Positions 1 through 9,525 of a stretch of 38,926 nt of DNA are shown here, piece after piece (position 1 is the first letter of the stretch; every line of letters begins with the position of its first letter). This DNA comes from Globomyces pollinis-pini. Its lineage: Eukaryota; Chytridiomycota; Chytridiomycetes; Rhizophydiales; Globomycetaceae. The notes beneath the pieces are model-generated. The model did not search any database and had not been told where the DNA came from. It saw only the letters and a list, made by a program, of their open reading frames with translations. The translations under genes were made by a program, and so were the position numbers. The DNA is taken from NCBI GenBank assembly GCA_025399215.1, contig MU621256.1:1-38926 (forward strand), in the 5' to 3' direction.

Positions 1-309
1 CTTTCCACTAGTACCAAACTGATTCATGTTAATAAACCTTTTTAAATTCGAAAAAAACATTGTTCATGGTGATTACCCGTATTGAGCAATATATAGCAAA
101 TTATGGTTCGATCTGTCGATCTGCTTCAAAAAGTTAAATAAGAAAACATTGGTGGGTCATTGAAAACACAATGGACCCACTCGAGTGCAAAGAATAATAA
201 CTATAATGCTAACTGTGGCTTTGGAAACAATAAGTAGATTCTTATCCATATCCGTGATCAACTGATTTGCCAAAAATGCCCTGAAACAGAAGATTCAAAT
301 TGGCTTGAG

Positions 310-360
310 TGACTCATTTCAAGAGTGCCAACGTGAGTCATTGTCATTGCACTATAAAAA
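310..360 (+). promoter_or_regulatory. Micro-gene promoter: two AP-1/Gcn4-like sites and TATA box
   Basis: TGACTCA at 310-316 and TGAGTCA at 334-340 lie 18 bp apart, followed by TATAAAAA at 353-360, about 50 bp before the start codon at 409. The same arrangement is present in reverse orientation upstream of the micro-genes ending at 11100, 12100 and 13368. TGA(C/G)TCA is the classic target of fungal bZIP factors of the Gcn4/AP-1 type; regulation by such a factor is inferred. Confidence 0.6.
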
Positions 361-408
361 CCGTCTATAGATGTAGATCATAATCATCTTAAATTATCAA
401 ATCCATAA

Positions 409-564
409 ATGCAAGCTACTGACTATCAAACCTTGAGCAAAACCGAATCCTCCGTGTCCCTGTTGGTCACGTCCAAGAAGGAATCCAAGCAGAAAACAAA
501 CTCATTGACACTAGTTCAAATGCTCAATCTCTCGTCAAAGCAGTCTCTTGGAGTCAAACTGTGA
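409..564 (+). CDS. Micro-gene, 51-aa Ser/Lys/Thr-rich protein, subfamily 1 (copy L)
   Basis: A 51-codon ORF starting MQATDYQTLSKTESSVSLLV and ending LNLSSKQSLGVKL. It has a TATA box about 50 bp upstream and AATA-rich 3' sequence. Four other full-length members with the same length, start and C-terminal block lie on the minus strand at 10945-11100, 11503-11658, 11945-12100 and 13213-13368. The closest is 10945-11100, its partner in the inverted duplication. Between copies many changes are synonymous and length is conserved, which argues that the protein is real. No signal peptide or membrane segment is visible. I do not recognise the family and assign no function. Confidence 0.7.
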   Translation: MQATDYQTLSKTESSVSLLVTSKKESKQKTNSLTLVQMLNLSSKQSLGVKL

Positions 565-772
565 TGTGTGTCGTTCAACAAACCCTATTTAACCAATCTG
601 ATTCTTGTTAATATAACTATTTAAATTCGAAAAACCATATCAATCAGTTTAAGTTTTCAGTCAGTCGTCATACGGTATTACTCATTTATGGCTTAATGGT
701 AGTTATTGTGATTATAAAGTGGTAGTATAGTTTGACCACATCAAATAGCATTTTTTTTTCATTGGATTATCA

Positions 773-843
773 GCGTCAGTGGTTTAGTGGTAAAATTCAT
801 CGTTGCCATCAATGAGCCCCCCGTTCAATTCCGGGCTGGCGCA
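773..843 (+). pseudogene. Decayed tRNA-Gly(GCC) copy
   Basis: Matches the intact tRNA-Gly at 10399-10469 but has one mismatch in the anticodon stem (CATCG against CAATG), one in the T stem (CCCCG against CCGGG) and a C-to-T change in the acceptor stem that leaves a G-U pair. The GCC anticodon remains. Two broken stem pairs suggest a pseudogene, although a weakly functional tRNA is not excluded. Confidence 0.75.
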
Positions 844-862
844 CGTATCCAAAACTATTCTC

Positions 863-1002
863 ATTAAGAAACTGTTCAATGTGATGTTACTGGAGTACCT
901 ACCTCTCTTTTAAGAAAACATGCTTAATCAGTCTGGGAAAGAGGTAGTTAATCCAATATCATCACTATTAGCATACTTTTCTTAGACAGATGGTTTCTTA
1001 AT
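863..1002. other. 140-bp segment bounded by 10-bp inverted repeats, replacing tRNA genes
   Basis: ATTAAGAAAC at 863-872 and its reverse complement GTTTCTTAAT at 993-1002 bound a segment in the part of the left arm that lacks the tRNA-Glu and tRNA-Asp present in the right arm. It could be a small non-autonomous (MITE-like) insertion or scar. No clear target-site duplication was found. Confidence 0.3.
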
Positions 1003-1043
1003 AAAAGTATTCCATACCTGATATAGTCTTCGATTTAAGAAAT

Positions 1044-1082
1044 CCAGCTCACTTGTCATATTCGATTCCCAGTTGGAAAGTT
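1044..1082 (+). pseudogene. tRNA-Asp 3' remnant
   Basis: TTCGATTCCCAGTTGGA plus a following T-run matches the T-arm, acceptor 3' strand and pol III terminator of the intact tRNA-Asp at 10248-10319. The 5' two thirds are missing, so this is a stub left by the replacement at 844-1058. Confidence 0.65.
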
Positions 1083-1333
1083 TTTTTCAATTTTGTACCA
1101 GTTGGTCTGCAGTCCTCACTCATAAATGCATTCTATGCAGTTTTTAGAATGATGCTGGTCCTGAATATATTTCATTTGTAGTTCGTCTCAATAATTAAAT
1201 ATATCATTATTGTTACTAACAAAATGAGTTCATGTCGTCTTCGATGTTCAGAACTTACTTTAATGATGAATTTTGTATGCAGTCAATTTTTATTACAAGT
1301 TTACAAATGAGAATATTACGATACCAGCTCTGT

Positions 1334-1855
1334 TCAAGGCCTCATATTGCTTACGGGTGAAGTAGCAAACAGGATATTAGAATCAAACGTAACCGATGTT
1401 GGAGTCCAGCCAGTTCGAAAGTCATTGAATTGAAATATATCCCCAGATTTAGGTGTCAGTATTGGAGAAGGGGGTATTGTGATGGTCAATTGTGACAGCT
1501 TGGGACTGTCAGCAACACTTGAGGTTTGTGAACTGATATCCGAACAGTTTGATTTACCAGATCCTCTTCTGGATTTACTTGCTTTAGATGGCCATACAAA
1601 GTCTGGATACTTGAGTTTGTGTTCTTCAAACGATTTCTTTGCCAAATCACGAAAGTATTTCTTTATTTCGGGAGTTTCATTCTTCCAACAGTACGTGATT
1701 CGTTTGGACATTTCACCATTAGACATTTTGCCGTATTTTTCTGACAATCGAGGTCGAATGTACTGTTTATACCTGAAGAATGAATTCATGGGTTTCTTGA
1801 CTTCATTGCCGTCAATTTCGCCCTCCTGTATCGTGTATAAAGTGGGAGTTGCCAT
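1334..1855 (-). CDS. MATA-type HMG-box DNA-binding protein (left copy)
   Basis: A 173-residue intronless protein. The HMG box covers about residues 22-92: KKPMNSFFRYKQ (helix 1), MSNGEMSKRITYCWKNETPE (helix 2) and the basic end FEEHKLKYPDFVW. The KKPMNSF opening and YPDF motif resemble fungal mating-type MATA_HMG boxes such as mucoralean SexM/SexP. A Ser/Pro-rich tail follows. It is nearly identical to the copy at 9526-10023 from PMNSFF onward, but the first 21 residues are unrelated. A TATAAATA box sits about 47 bp upstream, so this copy has its own promoter. A role in mating type is only a possibility: the TPT/RNA-helicase neighbours of the mucoralean sex locus are absent. Confidence 0.85.
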   Translation of the reverse strand: MATPTLYTIQEGEIDGNEVKKPMNSFFRYKQYIRPRLSEKYGKMSNGEMSKRITYCWKNETPEIKKYFRDLAKKSFEEHKLKYPDFVWPSKASKSRRGSGKSNCSDISSQTSSVADSPKLSQLTITIPPSPILTPKSGDIFQFNDFRTGWTPTSVTFDSNILFATSPVSNMRP

Positions 1856-2429
1856 AATTTCTTTGTCGTGTACATTCCCAAAAGGTCACACAGCTTCTAT
1901 TTATAACTAGCTATGGCTGTGGGTCTTTTCAAAGACCGCAGCGGATGTGTTATCGACCATTTCCTATTTCATCAGCATTGAGCCCATTATCTTTAAGTAC
2001 TTTCTGTGGCTGGCACACTACCCTTCACCTGATTGATCATTGCTTTTGCTTACGGATTTGTGTTTTTACACGTCCATTTGAAGGATTAAACTTTTATGTA
2101 TCTGATAGATTACTTGTATGATGACTGGATTAACTAAAATGTGGTGGTGCAAATCAGAACTGTTTTAACTTTAACACTAAATTCAAAGTTGTTACTTTAA
2201 TATTAGTTGCTTGATGCAGCTATAGAATCAATAGTTTGACTTAAAACGCGAATCTGAAGTGCTATAAAGAATAACTAGTCTTTATTCTTCTTGATAATGT
2301 ATATCTGTCAAAACTCACAGCTTAATGTATTCCTTATATATAGTGAGGGTACCAATGAGTAATTGTTGCAAAAAAGTGGTAATAATGTTTATTGGTGATG
2401 TAAAATGACTGATTGAGGTCAAGTAAAAG
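1856..2429. other. Intergenic region between left HMG gene and coiled-coil ORF
   Basis: 574 bp without a convincing gene. It contains the HMG-gene TATA box (TATAAATA near 1898-1906, minus strand) and an AT-rich stretch with TATATATA near 2335. Nothing else was recognised. Confidence 0.5.
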
Positions 2430-2720
2430 ATGGGCAGATCAATACTTACAAAATTGAAGTTGATTGATTGTGAATTTAGTGAGTCAATCAATACAATGGT
2501 ACCAATTTCAAGATCGAGTGCTGATGAACATACTATGTCAAATGAGGATATTGAACAACTCTTAAGTATTTGTGAACGACAGATGCAGCAAAAGGCTATC
2601 GAGAAAGAGCAAATGGAACGAGATATTAAGGCATTAGAGCTGGAAAAAAGTTATAAGATGAAGAAGGAATTAGAACTTTTGGAGCAATTAAGAGAGATGG
2701 AAGAACTATTGTACAGTTAG
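2430..2720 (+). CDS. Small coiled-coil protein, hypothetical
   Basis: A 96-residue ORF. Its second half (about residues 38-95) is rich in Glu, Lys, Leu and Met with heptad spacing, typical of a coiled coil (SICERQMQQKAIEKEQMERD). An AATAAA lies 18 bp after the stop and the convergent USP gene ends at 2781. An upstream exon joined by a short intron is possible, so the N terminus is uncertain. Not recognised; it may be a small subunit that pairs through its coiled coil. Confidence 0.45.
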   Translation: MGRSILTKLKLIDCEFSESINTMVPISRSSADEHTMSNEDIEQLLSICERQMQQKAIEKEQMERDIKALELEKSYKMKKELELLEQLREMEELLYS

Positions 2721-2780
2721 CCAAAGTTCAGATTTCAATAAACATTTTGATAAATCAGTTCTTTATTCTTTAACTATATC

Positions 2781-3349
2781 TTAAGGAACTACAATAACAG
2801 GTGATTGGCAATGATGTACCATGTGTTGAGAAACAGAACCCAATCGTAAACGAGATATTAGGCCTAGACCACGACTACCAACTATAACTATTGTTGGTTT
2901 AATTTCTTCAATCTTCTCATCCAGAGTTTTGCGAACATCCTTGCCTACAACTGATATCTTTTTGACATTTTTGTTGATGGCATTTATTGGTTTGGCAAGA
3001 GTATCCATCAATCGAACAGATAAGTCATTCTCATAAGCATCAATCTGACGATATTGATCATCTAGGGTAAGTTAAATCTTTCCCTACCTGTAATAAAATA
3101 TGGCGGAGCATTCTCATCAGGATTTAAATACAATTGATCACGACAATTTCTCCTTACATTAATCAAATAAATTTGATCATTTTCTTTGATGATATTGTTA
3201 ACAGCAAATTGAATTGTCCTGGTAGAATAATCGGAAGCATCAACAGGTAAACAAATTACACGGCTTTCACTTGTTGCAGTCATTAGTCTTTCCATAGTTT
3301 TTTGTTTCTTTTTATATTCGAATTTGGAAACTTCATCATTTTGAATCAT
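2781..3349 (-). CDS. Universal stress protein (UspA) family
   Basis: Exons 3088-3349 and 2781-3061 are joined by a 26-nt GT-AG intron (3062-3087), giving 180 residues. The first exon has the USP opening 'VICLPVDASDYSTRTIQFAV'; the second ends with the nucleotide-binding signature GSRGLG...GS near residues 150-165, then a terminal VIVVP strand. This G-2x-G-9x-G(S/T) pattern marks ATP-binding USPs. Length is normal. It lies 75 bp downstream of WRAP73 on the same strand. The family is cytosolic and linked to stress tolerance; the specific role is unknown. Confidence 0.85.
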
Positions 3350-3423
3350 TTTTTTGGATTATTATTAATGTCACGTGTGAATCCCCAAGAAAATTAAAAT
3401 AAACGTTTATTTATACACGGGTT

Positions 3424-5045
3424 CTATTCATCATCAACCATGAATGAAAGACAGAATTTCTCTTTATCTAATAACACAAGAGACTTTCCATCCGGATTCC
3501 AATAAAATTTAACAACATTAAAATTAACTAATAAATTAATACGTTAAATGTGTACCAGCTGGAACCTCAATAGCATCACACCCATTTGACTTTTCCCATA
3601 GATATAGTAATCCATTTCCACAACAAAAAGCCAATTGGTTGGGATTGAGTGGATTCCATTCCACATGACTTATCGATTGTGTTTGTTGAATAACAGCTAG
3701 TTGTTTGAGCGTTGTCACATCCCATATCCATAATACCCTTGGCTGATTCTCTAAGTTGTTCAGTTGGAGAAAATATACCATTGCATGTCAAAAGTATATC
3801 AGCAGTACAGTTAAATAAAGTGCAGCCAACTCCCATTTTTGGGTTTGGCTTTTCTGGATCCACTTTGGTGATAGGAATCGAAAAAGGTGACATATGGTCT
3901 TCGTCTATTTTGATGATTAATATTATAAACTGGTTACATTGTAGTTTTGGTCGGGAAGATGTCCAAGACTTAATGCCACCGTAATTATTGACATTAGATA
4001 TATCAACTTCTTTATGTAATACCTTGGAATAAGAAACTTTGTGGACTTACAATATTTGGTAGACTAACTTGCTTGGGATGATTGAATTCAATCAGTGGCT
4101 TCCATGTATATGAGTTTAATAAACGACACTATAGTCAGGCATGAAACAATTTACTTTCTGGTCAAAAGATCCAATTGCCAGAAATTGGGCAGAAGGGGAC
4201 CATTTCACAGACATGATTCCCAACATATTATCATATGCTGAATAAGTCCCAGCAAGTCTACCATCTGGATGATATATGAAAATATTATAAGTAAGGAAAG
4301 ATTCCCATACGGCAATAAACCTTCCATCTGGAGACCACGCTAAATCAAACAGATCAGACGTTTGAATTGGAAATCTCTGTCGATCAAATATCAGTTCGAT
4401 TTACTTTTGTCAATGTCCAATCCGAGCAATCATAAATCGATATAAAGTCTTTTGATTCATAAGATTCTGCAACTGCAAAGTAAGCACCATCACTTCTAAA
4501 TTGAAATCCTACACATCAAATAATTCAAATTACCTTTATCACTAAACTTTGGATGCTGAATAAACACAGCAGATTTTGTAACCAAGGACCAGACTGTGAT
4601 TCGTAACTAACAATAATGAATGCAATACAGTGATTACCTATTATTAGTCCAATAATGAATTTGTAAACCTGAAATTCCGAAAACGACAAAATATGCCTCG
4701 AATCTACAATTAATTCGTTATAGAGAAAAGATCCATACCTGGTGCCCATACAACATTTACGCAGCCGACTAAACCTTCATCGATCTTTGCAGTCCAATTT
4801 TGATCTTTCAAAGACCAAACTTGAAAACACTTTAAACGAAAAGAAGCAACCAAGATCAGTTCTGAATCCTGAGACCATTCAATAGCCTGAATATTATCAG
4901 CACAATTAAATAAGTGTAAGATATCTAATGAATGAGCATCTCGAATGACAAGTCTTTGATTGATTCCAATTGCAATCGATTCCCCGTCCGGTGCAAATTT
5001 ACAAAGATTTCCCGTTTGTTTATAAATTTCTGTAAAATCTGCCAT
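3424..5045 (-). CDS. WRAP73: WD-repeat protein WRAP73/WDR8
   Basis: Ten exons: 4739-5045, 4669-4703, 4534-4606, 4405-4508, 4155-4376, 4051-4128, 3938-4022, 3779-3904, 3556-3750 and 3424-3527. The joined frame is 1329 nt, 442 residues, close to human WRAP73 (about 460). Recognisable blocks are LCKFAPDGESIAIGINQRLV, SLKDQNWTAKIDEG, TYSAYDNMLGI, KPNPKMGVG and VLWIWDVTTLKQLAVIQQ. WRAP73 homologues are beta-propeller proteins of the centrosome or spindle pole body; fission yeast Wdr8 works with Msd1 and the kinesin-14 Pkl1 to anchor minus ends. Eight introns are 25-35 nt; the second (4607-4668) is 62 nt and reads as two 31-nt introns back to back. The start is 54 bp from the divergent RWDD1-like gene. 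Confidence 0.92.
4607..4668 (-). other. Double intron: two abutting 31-nt GT-AG units in WRAP73
   Basis: On the minus strand the first unit is 4638-4668 and the second 4607-4637. Each starts GT, ends AG and is exactly 31 nt; the junction is AG|GT. Both contain ATTCATTATTG, suggesting one duplicated from the other. Removing all 62 nt restores the WRAP73 frame (EFQ then LRITVWSL). Confidence 0.75.
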
Positions 5046-5099
5046 GATTTCGATTGATGTTCAATTTTAGTTTAGGATTTTTTTTCAATTTGTTTGAAT
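5046..5099. promoter_or_regulatory. 54-bp bidirectional promoter WRAP73 / RWDD1-like
   Basis: The start codons of two divergent genes, at 5045 (minus) and 5100 (plus), are only 54 bp apart. The interval is T-rich with no clear TATA box, so both promoters must overlap here or reach into the coding sequences. Confidence 0.6.
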
Positions 5100-5988
5100 A
5101 TGGATGAAAGAAAACAGGAGGAATTGGAAAGTTTAGGATTTATATTTACAGAAGAAGAACTACAAATTGTCAGTGATAATGAATTGATTGTATCGTGTTT
5201 ATTGGATGATCCAGATTTGTTGACTTCGTTGAAGTTTTGTCCTAATTCAAGTCACTTGTTCGAAAATGAAGAAGATATACATAGTTGTGAATCAATTCAT
5301 CTCTTTAATATCACTTTAAAGTTTGGGGAGGATTATCCTGATAGTTTACCAGAGTTTACCTTTGAAACTGAAGTTTTATACTCAGAGGAGCTGGATTTGT
5401 TACATGAAAACGTAACGGAATATTTAAACGACTCTTTGGGAATTGGAATGGTAATATTATAGTTGTTCATATTCTAAAGGTCTATACTCTGGTTTCTTAT
5501 GCTAAGGAACAAGCTGAAATTATCATAAGAGAAAGGTTTCTAAATTTATATTTAATGAAAATTAGACTGGTTCGAGAAGAAGCAGAGCGTTCCGAACTAG
5601 CTGATAAACGAGAAGAAGAAGAACGCAAAATTGTAAGTTTAACACCAGTTTTTTTTAATTAAACTAGTATGAAGGAACTAGAGTCAATAAAGATTCTTTT
5701 AAAGAATGGCAACAAGCTTTTATTAATGAAGCAAAAATGAAACAGAAGAGAGGTGAAGCACTCAGTATATCATTACAAGCAGCAATTGCTGTTGATATTA
5801 TGAAGGCTGCGTCCACAAAGTTAACAGGAAGGGAACTATTTGAAAAGGACTTGCAACTACTAAAGAGTGATGAACAATATATGGAAGATGAAACGGAGGA
5901 TGTCATTGTGGACAATACACAATTTGGCAAGATGGACATAAATGATGAAGAGGAAAACTTAGTTTTAGCCAATTTGACTGAAGATTAA
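5100..5988 (+). CDS. RWD-domain protein, RWDD1/Gir2 (DFRP2) family
   Basis: Exons 5100-5450, 5480-5535, 5566-5632 and 5668-5988 give 264 residues in frame. The N-terminal RWD domain (about 1-125) carries LKFGEDYPDSLPEF and GIGMVYTLVSYAKEQ. A charged helix REEEERK and the DFRP-like block YEGTRVNKDSFKEWQQAF follow, then KLTGRELFEKD and an acidic tail. This order matches human RWDD1 and yeast Gir2, partners of DRG/Rbg GTPases on ribosomes and of Gcn1. Introns are 29, 30 and 35 nt. I use ATG 5100, which starts MDERKQEELE. It ends 55 bp from the convergent ALG10 gene. Confidence 0.88.
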
Positions 5989-6043
5989 TTAAAATACAAT
6001 ACAATTTTATCAAAAGACTTTATTAATTCATACATTATCCACT

Positions 6044-7607
6044 TTACCACATGAATCGTTGCAAACCTGGTTCATGCGGCCATTGAAAAGGACGGTATAG
6101 AAATAGCCCAAAAACCACGGCGTTAACCAAACCATAGATGATACCTTCAGCCATCAATGCCAAGGTACCTTGAGTATTGATATTCAGTCTGAACAACAAA
6201 TAAGGAATAATAAAATAACGAAATTCGATCAATGGTGAAGGTATCAGCACAAGAGACAAACACATTAAATATGCAATAATCCAAAGGAAATGTTTCTTCT
6301 TTATGAGTGCTGTTAAACAGATATACATTGCGAATAGATAAAATGGAATCAAACAGTAGCGAATTACACCACTAGTTTTAAAGAACGTCTTCCAGATGTA
6401 AAAAGTGACATGTCGATTATCAGCCAACAGAAATGGATGGCCAATTCTAAAAAAGAAATGAGTGTCATTTTTCATACGTAAAGTTTTTGACTATTAAACC
6501 CATCACTGCCATGATAGAACCAATTATTAACCATGTACGTATATGTCCAAGTTTCGCAAAAAGAATTCTCAAAGACTTGAAAGGATTCAAATGAAAAAAC
6601 GCGAATAATCCAGTAAAACTGAAGAAATAAAATAATTGCGGAATATGTGGAGACATCTGATGATTACTTTTATCCCCTATTAAGTTTAATTGAGACATTT
6701 CTGAAAAACTGTGTAATTTTTAAAAATGGGATCTAAAGTTGATGATTCGTTACCTAACACAACTCCACCATTCCAGTATACGAAAACGATAAAACCAACT
6801 GCATTAAGTAAAAATGGATATAATCTTGCTATCAGATGAGGTAAAAATGCCAACAAGTCGAATAGAAAGTGTTTCAACAGTTGAAGAAAGTGAGTGAATG
6901 ATTCAGGTGTTAGTACTTGACACCAATCTCGAGAATGACATTTCGAGTTTAAAACTGCAATCCCACTGACAATTGCTATAAAAACCATCCATATCACATT
7001 ATTCTGTCGAAACCATATGGAGATTAAACTTGCCTTACTGTTAAAAATGTCAATTTACAAAAGCACTGGTAAAGTAGTTTTGATGACGCGCATGGTAGTA
7101 AGACAACATAACAAAGAAAGTAGATCCAGAATCTGTGTAGAATAGTTGATTAAAAAAGAACGAGATTGGAAAGAGTGATATTATAAAGGCCTCGAAATGA
7201 GAGTTCTTATTCAATTTGATGATTTTTTGAATTAAATACATTGTCAATAAACCAAAAATAATATTGATCACTCGTAATGTTGTAGGTGAATGCCAATCAA
7301 TCATCTTGAACCATAGTTGAAATGATTGATGGAATGGTTGAATGAAATCTAGCATGGACTTGAATCCTAGAACAAATAAATACAACCCCTAACAATATAT
7401 CAGTAAGGCCTTAGATCATTACAGGAGGTGTAGTTATTTTTGGATCCCAACTGAAATTTCCCATCAAGTACTTTATTGTTTGTGGTATATGAAAAACTTC
7501 GTCCTAATTATCAGTTTGTAATTGTCAACCATATAAGGATTTGGAACCAGTATGGAGATTTCTGTATGAATAATCCATGAAATGATGGAGAATGCAATGA
7601 GGAACAT
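6044..7607 (-). CDS. ALG10: Alpha-1,2-glucosyltransferase ALG10 (DIE2)
   Basis: Six exons: 7530-7607, 7423-7503, 7059-7388, 6754-7033, 6478-6676 and 6044-6446; 1371 nt, 456 residues (human about 473). Signatures are PYMDEVFHIPQ and the WDPKITTPPGLYLF loop near the N terminus, WNGGVVLG, PHIPQLFYFFSF, LLADNRHVTFYIWK, EFRYFIIPY and the family-typical C terminus QRFMW. It is a multispanning ER protein that adds the terminal glucose to the dolichol-linked N-glycan precursor. ATG 7607 is the first Met after an in-frame stop. Introns are 26, 34, 25, 77 and 31 nt; the 77-nt one is long for this genome but shows no internal AG|GT. PEX16 lies upstream on the same strand. Confidence 0.92.
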
Positions 7608-7950
7608 GGTGAAAATGAAGAGTAAAAGACTATGGAATCTCTTTGGAAAGCAACAATCAATATTATTAAAATCAAGTACAACTCAGGAAGGTATTAGATA
7701 TTATCAGAGAGAAGATTAGTCAACCATCATCCAGAACTCGCAATTAAGGGTTCATGTCAACGTTGATAATAACTTTCATCATATAATTCTATACGAGAGA
7801 GATTCAATTAGTTAGACTTCTAATATCTAAGATTTGCAACTAATTGAGTCTCTATTCATGAAAAACCATACATTCTTAAAAGAGTAAAAGGGTTTTGGAA
7901 AGAAAAAGTTGGACTAAAAAGTGCTTTATTCAAAGAGATTAAACAGTCTC
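7608..7950. other. Intergenic region between PEX16 3' end and ALG10
   Basis: 343 bp of AT-rich sequence between two minus-strand genes. It must hold the PEX16 polyadenylation signal and the ALG10 promoter. No ORF, RNA gene or strong motif was seen. Confidence 0.5.
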
Positions 7951-9118
7951 TTAAAATCCTGTGGTGTAAAAATGATAGTTTTCCCATAATGGTGTATAAT
8001 CATTGATCACGCTCCCAATAATGCTGATCAAAGGTTTGGTACTCGTCCATTCAGCCAATCCTGCTAAACGCGGCCTACCATTAGATAATATCGATAGTAC
8101 TTGGCTATGGTATCATACACAGGATTCCTCAGTAAGTAGTAAATCCAAAGTGACATGCGTTTTCCTATTTCTTCCTGTTCCAATAACTTCACATCCTCTT
8201 TGAATGATAGTGATTTTAAATCGTAAGATGTGGATATTGAATATACTTCCAACAGCAGTGACAGTAACCAGGGCTTATATGAACTCTTACCATAGTAACG
8301 GATTGCCAACACTAATACATGAGAGTTAATTTTTACAGTATGCAAGTGGTCGAAAAATATACAAATATTCGCCAAACAATCGATTTCCAGTTAATTCACT
8401 CTAACAGATTTAATCGTAATACTTCTTACGGTTAAATTGAGTGGATCCTCAGACGGCTCCACCATTGCTTTTGAAAGCAAGTACTGCATGGATGGATTAA
8501 AGTCTGCATTATCTTTGTACATGGCATCAACTGATAAGTGTTCTTTTGCAGTTCGCTTCCCAGTCCAAGACAGTTCTTGCTCACTTTGAGGTTGTAACTT
8601 AGTTATATCATAATCTCTATCCGGCAATTGAGAATGTAATATCATTTTGAACTTTGATAGTTTTAATAACACTAAACGACAAATCAACCTGTTGTCGCAT
8701 TAGAAAACTTCAGTAACCTTGATACTTCAATGAACATCGTTACTTTTTCATGCATTTCTTTTGATCGTTTAGCTGCAAACATTTCCATGACAACTGAGAA
8801 TGCTCGAATGGCAGTTAGCAAATAGGCAATCTTTTTATAGAAGAACCCCTTCAAAAGTGCCTTTGTATACCGATTAAAAGACGTTGGTGCATGAGGTTGT
8901 TGCCTAATTGCTTCTGGTGCAAGAATGGAGTCATGGTAGTGACCAATCAACTTTAAACTTGAATAGACTGATTCTGACAAAATTTCTGCATCCTTGAATC
9001 GGCCTAACATATGTTATAACGCTATATTACCTGGTAATATGTAGCAAATTGAACGAAGAGTTGATTCGACGGACCCAATGGTGTGGGCCTGAGATGATAC
9101 AAAGTGCTGGTAAGTCAT
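7951..9118 (-). CDS. PEX16: Peroxisomal membrane biogenesis protein PEX16
   Basis: Six exons: 9031-9118, 8709-9003, 8430-8688, 8337-8400, 8101-8311 and 7951-8074; 1041 nt, 346 residues (human 336). Family blocks are YILPGRFKDAEILSESVYSS, FSVVMEMFAAKRS, YLYIFRPLAYLLAIRYYG, SYKPWLLSLLLEV, WIYYLLRNPVYD and a terminal NDYTPLWENYHFY. PEX16 acts early in peroxisomal membrane assembly, helping recruit PEX3. Introns are 27, 20, 29, 25 and 26 nt. The 20-nt one (8689-8708) was chosen because it keeps the hydrophobic LICRLVLLKL helix; a 17-nt alternative also stays in frame. The start MTYQHF matches the usual N-terminal YQ motif. Confidence 0.9.
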
Positions 9119-9525
9119 TCAGAAGAAAAGTGAAAAACGCTATTGCAAACAGAGACAATGGTGGTAGGTAACATTCAGCTACTTACAAAAATATATTAAA
9201 AGGAGGTGATTCTGCTAGATATGTCCAAATACCATCCGCGTTTTTATAACCATGTCATTCTACGCGTTACTACTAACTGGAAAGTATCATGCCATTAGCC
9301 CCAATAAAGACCTTCTATAGACCGCCCACCCATTTCTAGTTTTGCAAACGCATGTCTATTGAGCCGAAGAGAATTTGGGCTTGCTACTAACTCACCAAGC
9401 AGGACATCTTGAAACAACTCTTTAACTAAAAGCATATCCGCAGTAGTTTGGCTACACACATCACAGCCATTAAAATTTGTACATATAAAGGTTCTTGTTA
9501 CACGTATTCCATCAAAGTATCCAAA
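9119..9525. promoter_or_regulatory. Divergent promoter region of PEX16 and right HMG gene
   Basis: 407 bp. A TATAAAG at 9485-9491 lies about 40 bp before the HMG start at 9526. The region has no similarity to the promoter of the left HMG copy. A minus-strand ORF at 9295-9552 is taken as spurious. Confidence 0.55.

Larger units (their letters stand above)
1..1789. repeat. Left arm of large inverted duplication
   Basis: Reverse complement of 9568-11496. Both arms hold an HMG-box gene, tRNA-Gly sequence and a 51-codon micro-gene. Base 1 corresponds to the 3' flank of the micro-gene at 11503-11658, so the repeat continues beyond the window. Homology starts sharply at the ATGAATTC inside the HMG gene (1782-1789). 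The arms differ by a replacement at about 844-1058 (right arm: tRNA-Glu and most of tRNA-Asp) and by about 270 extra bases in the right arm near 10580-10860. Confidence 0.92.

Noticed and set aside
1479..1910. Plus-strand 143-codon ORF over the HMG gene
   Set aside because: Antisense shadow; the same shadow appears in the other arm at 9549-9878 only because the HMG DNA is duplicated.
6677..6753. Another intron array in ALG10 (77 nt)
   Set aside because: The length would suit two or three units, but no internal AG|GT junction exists and no split closes in frame; treated as one long intron.
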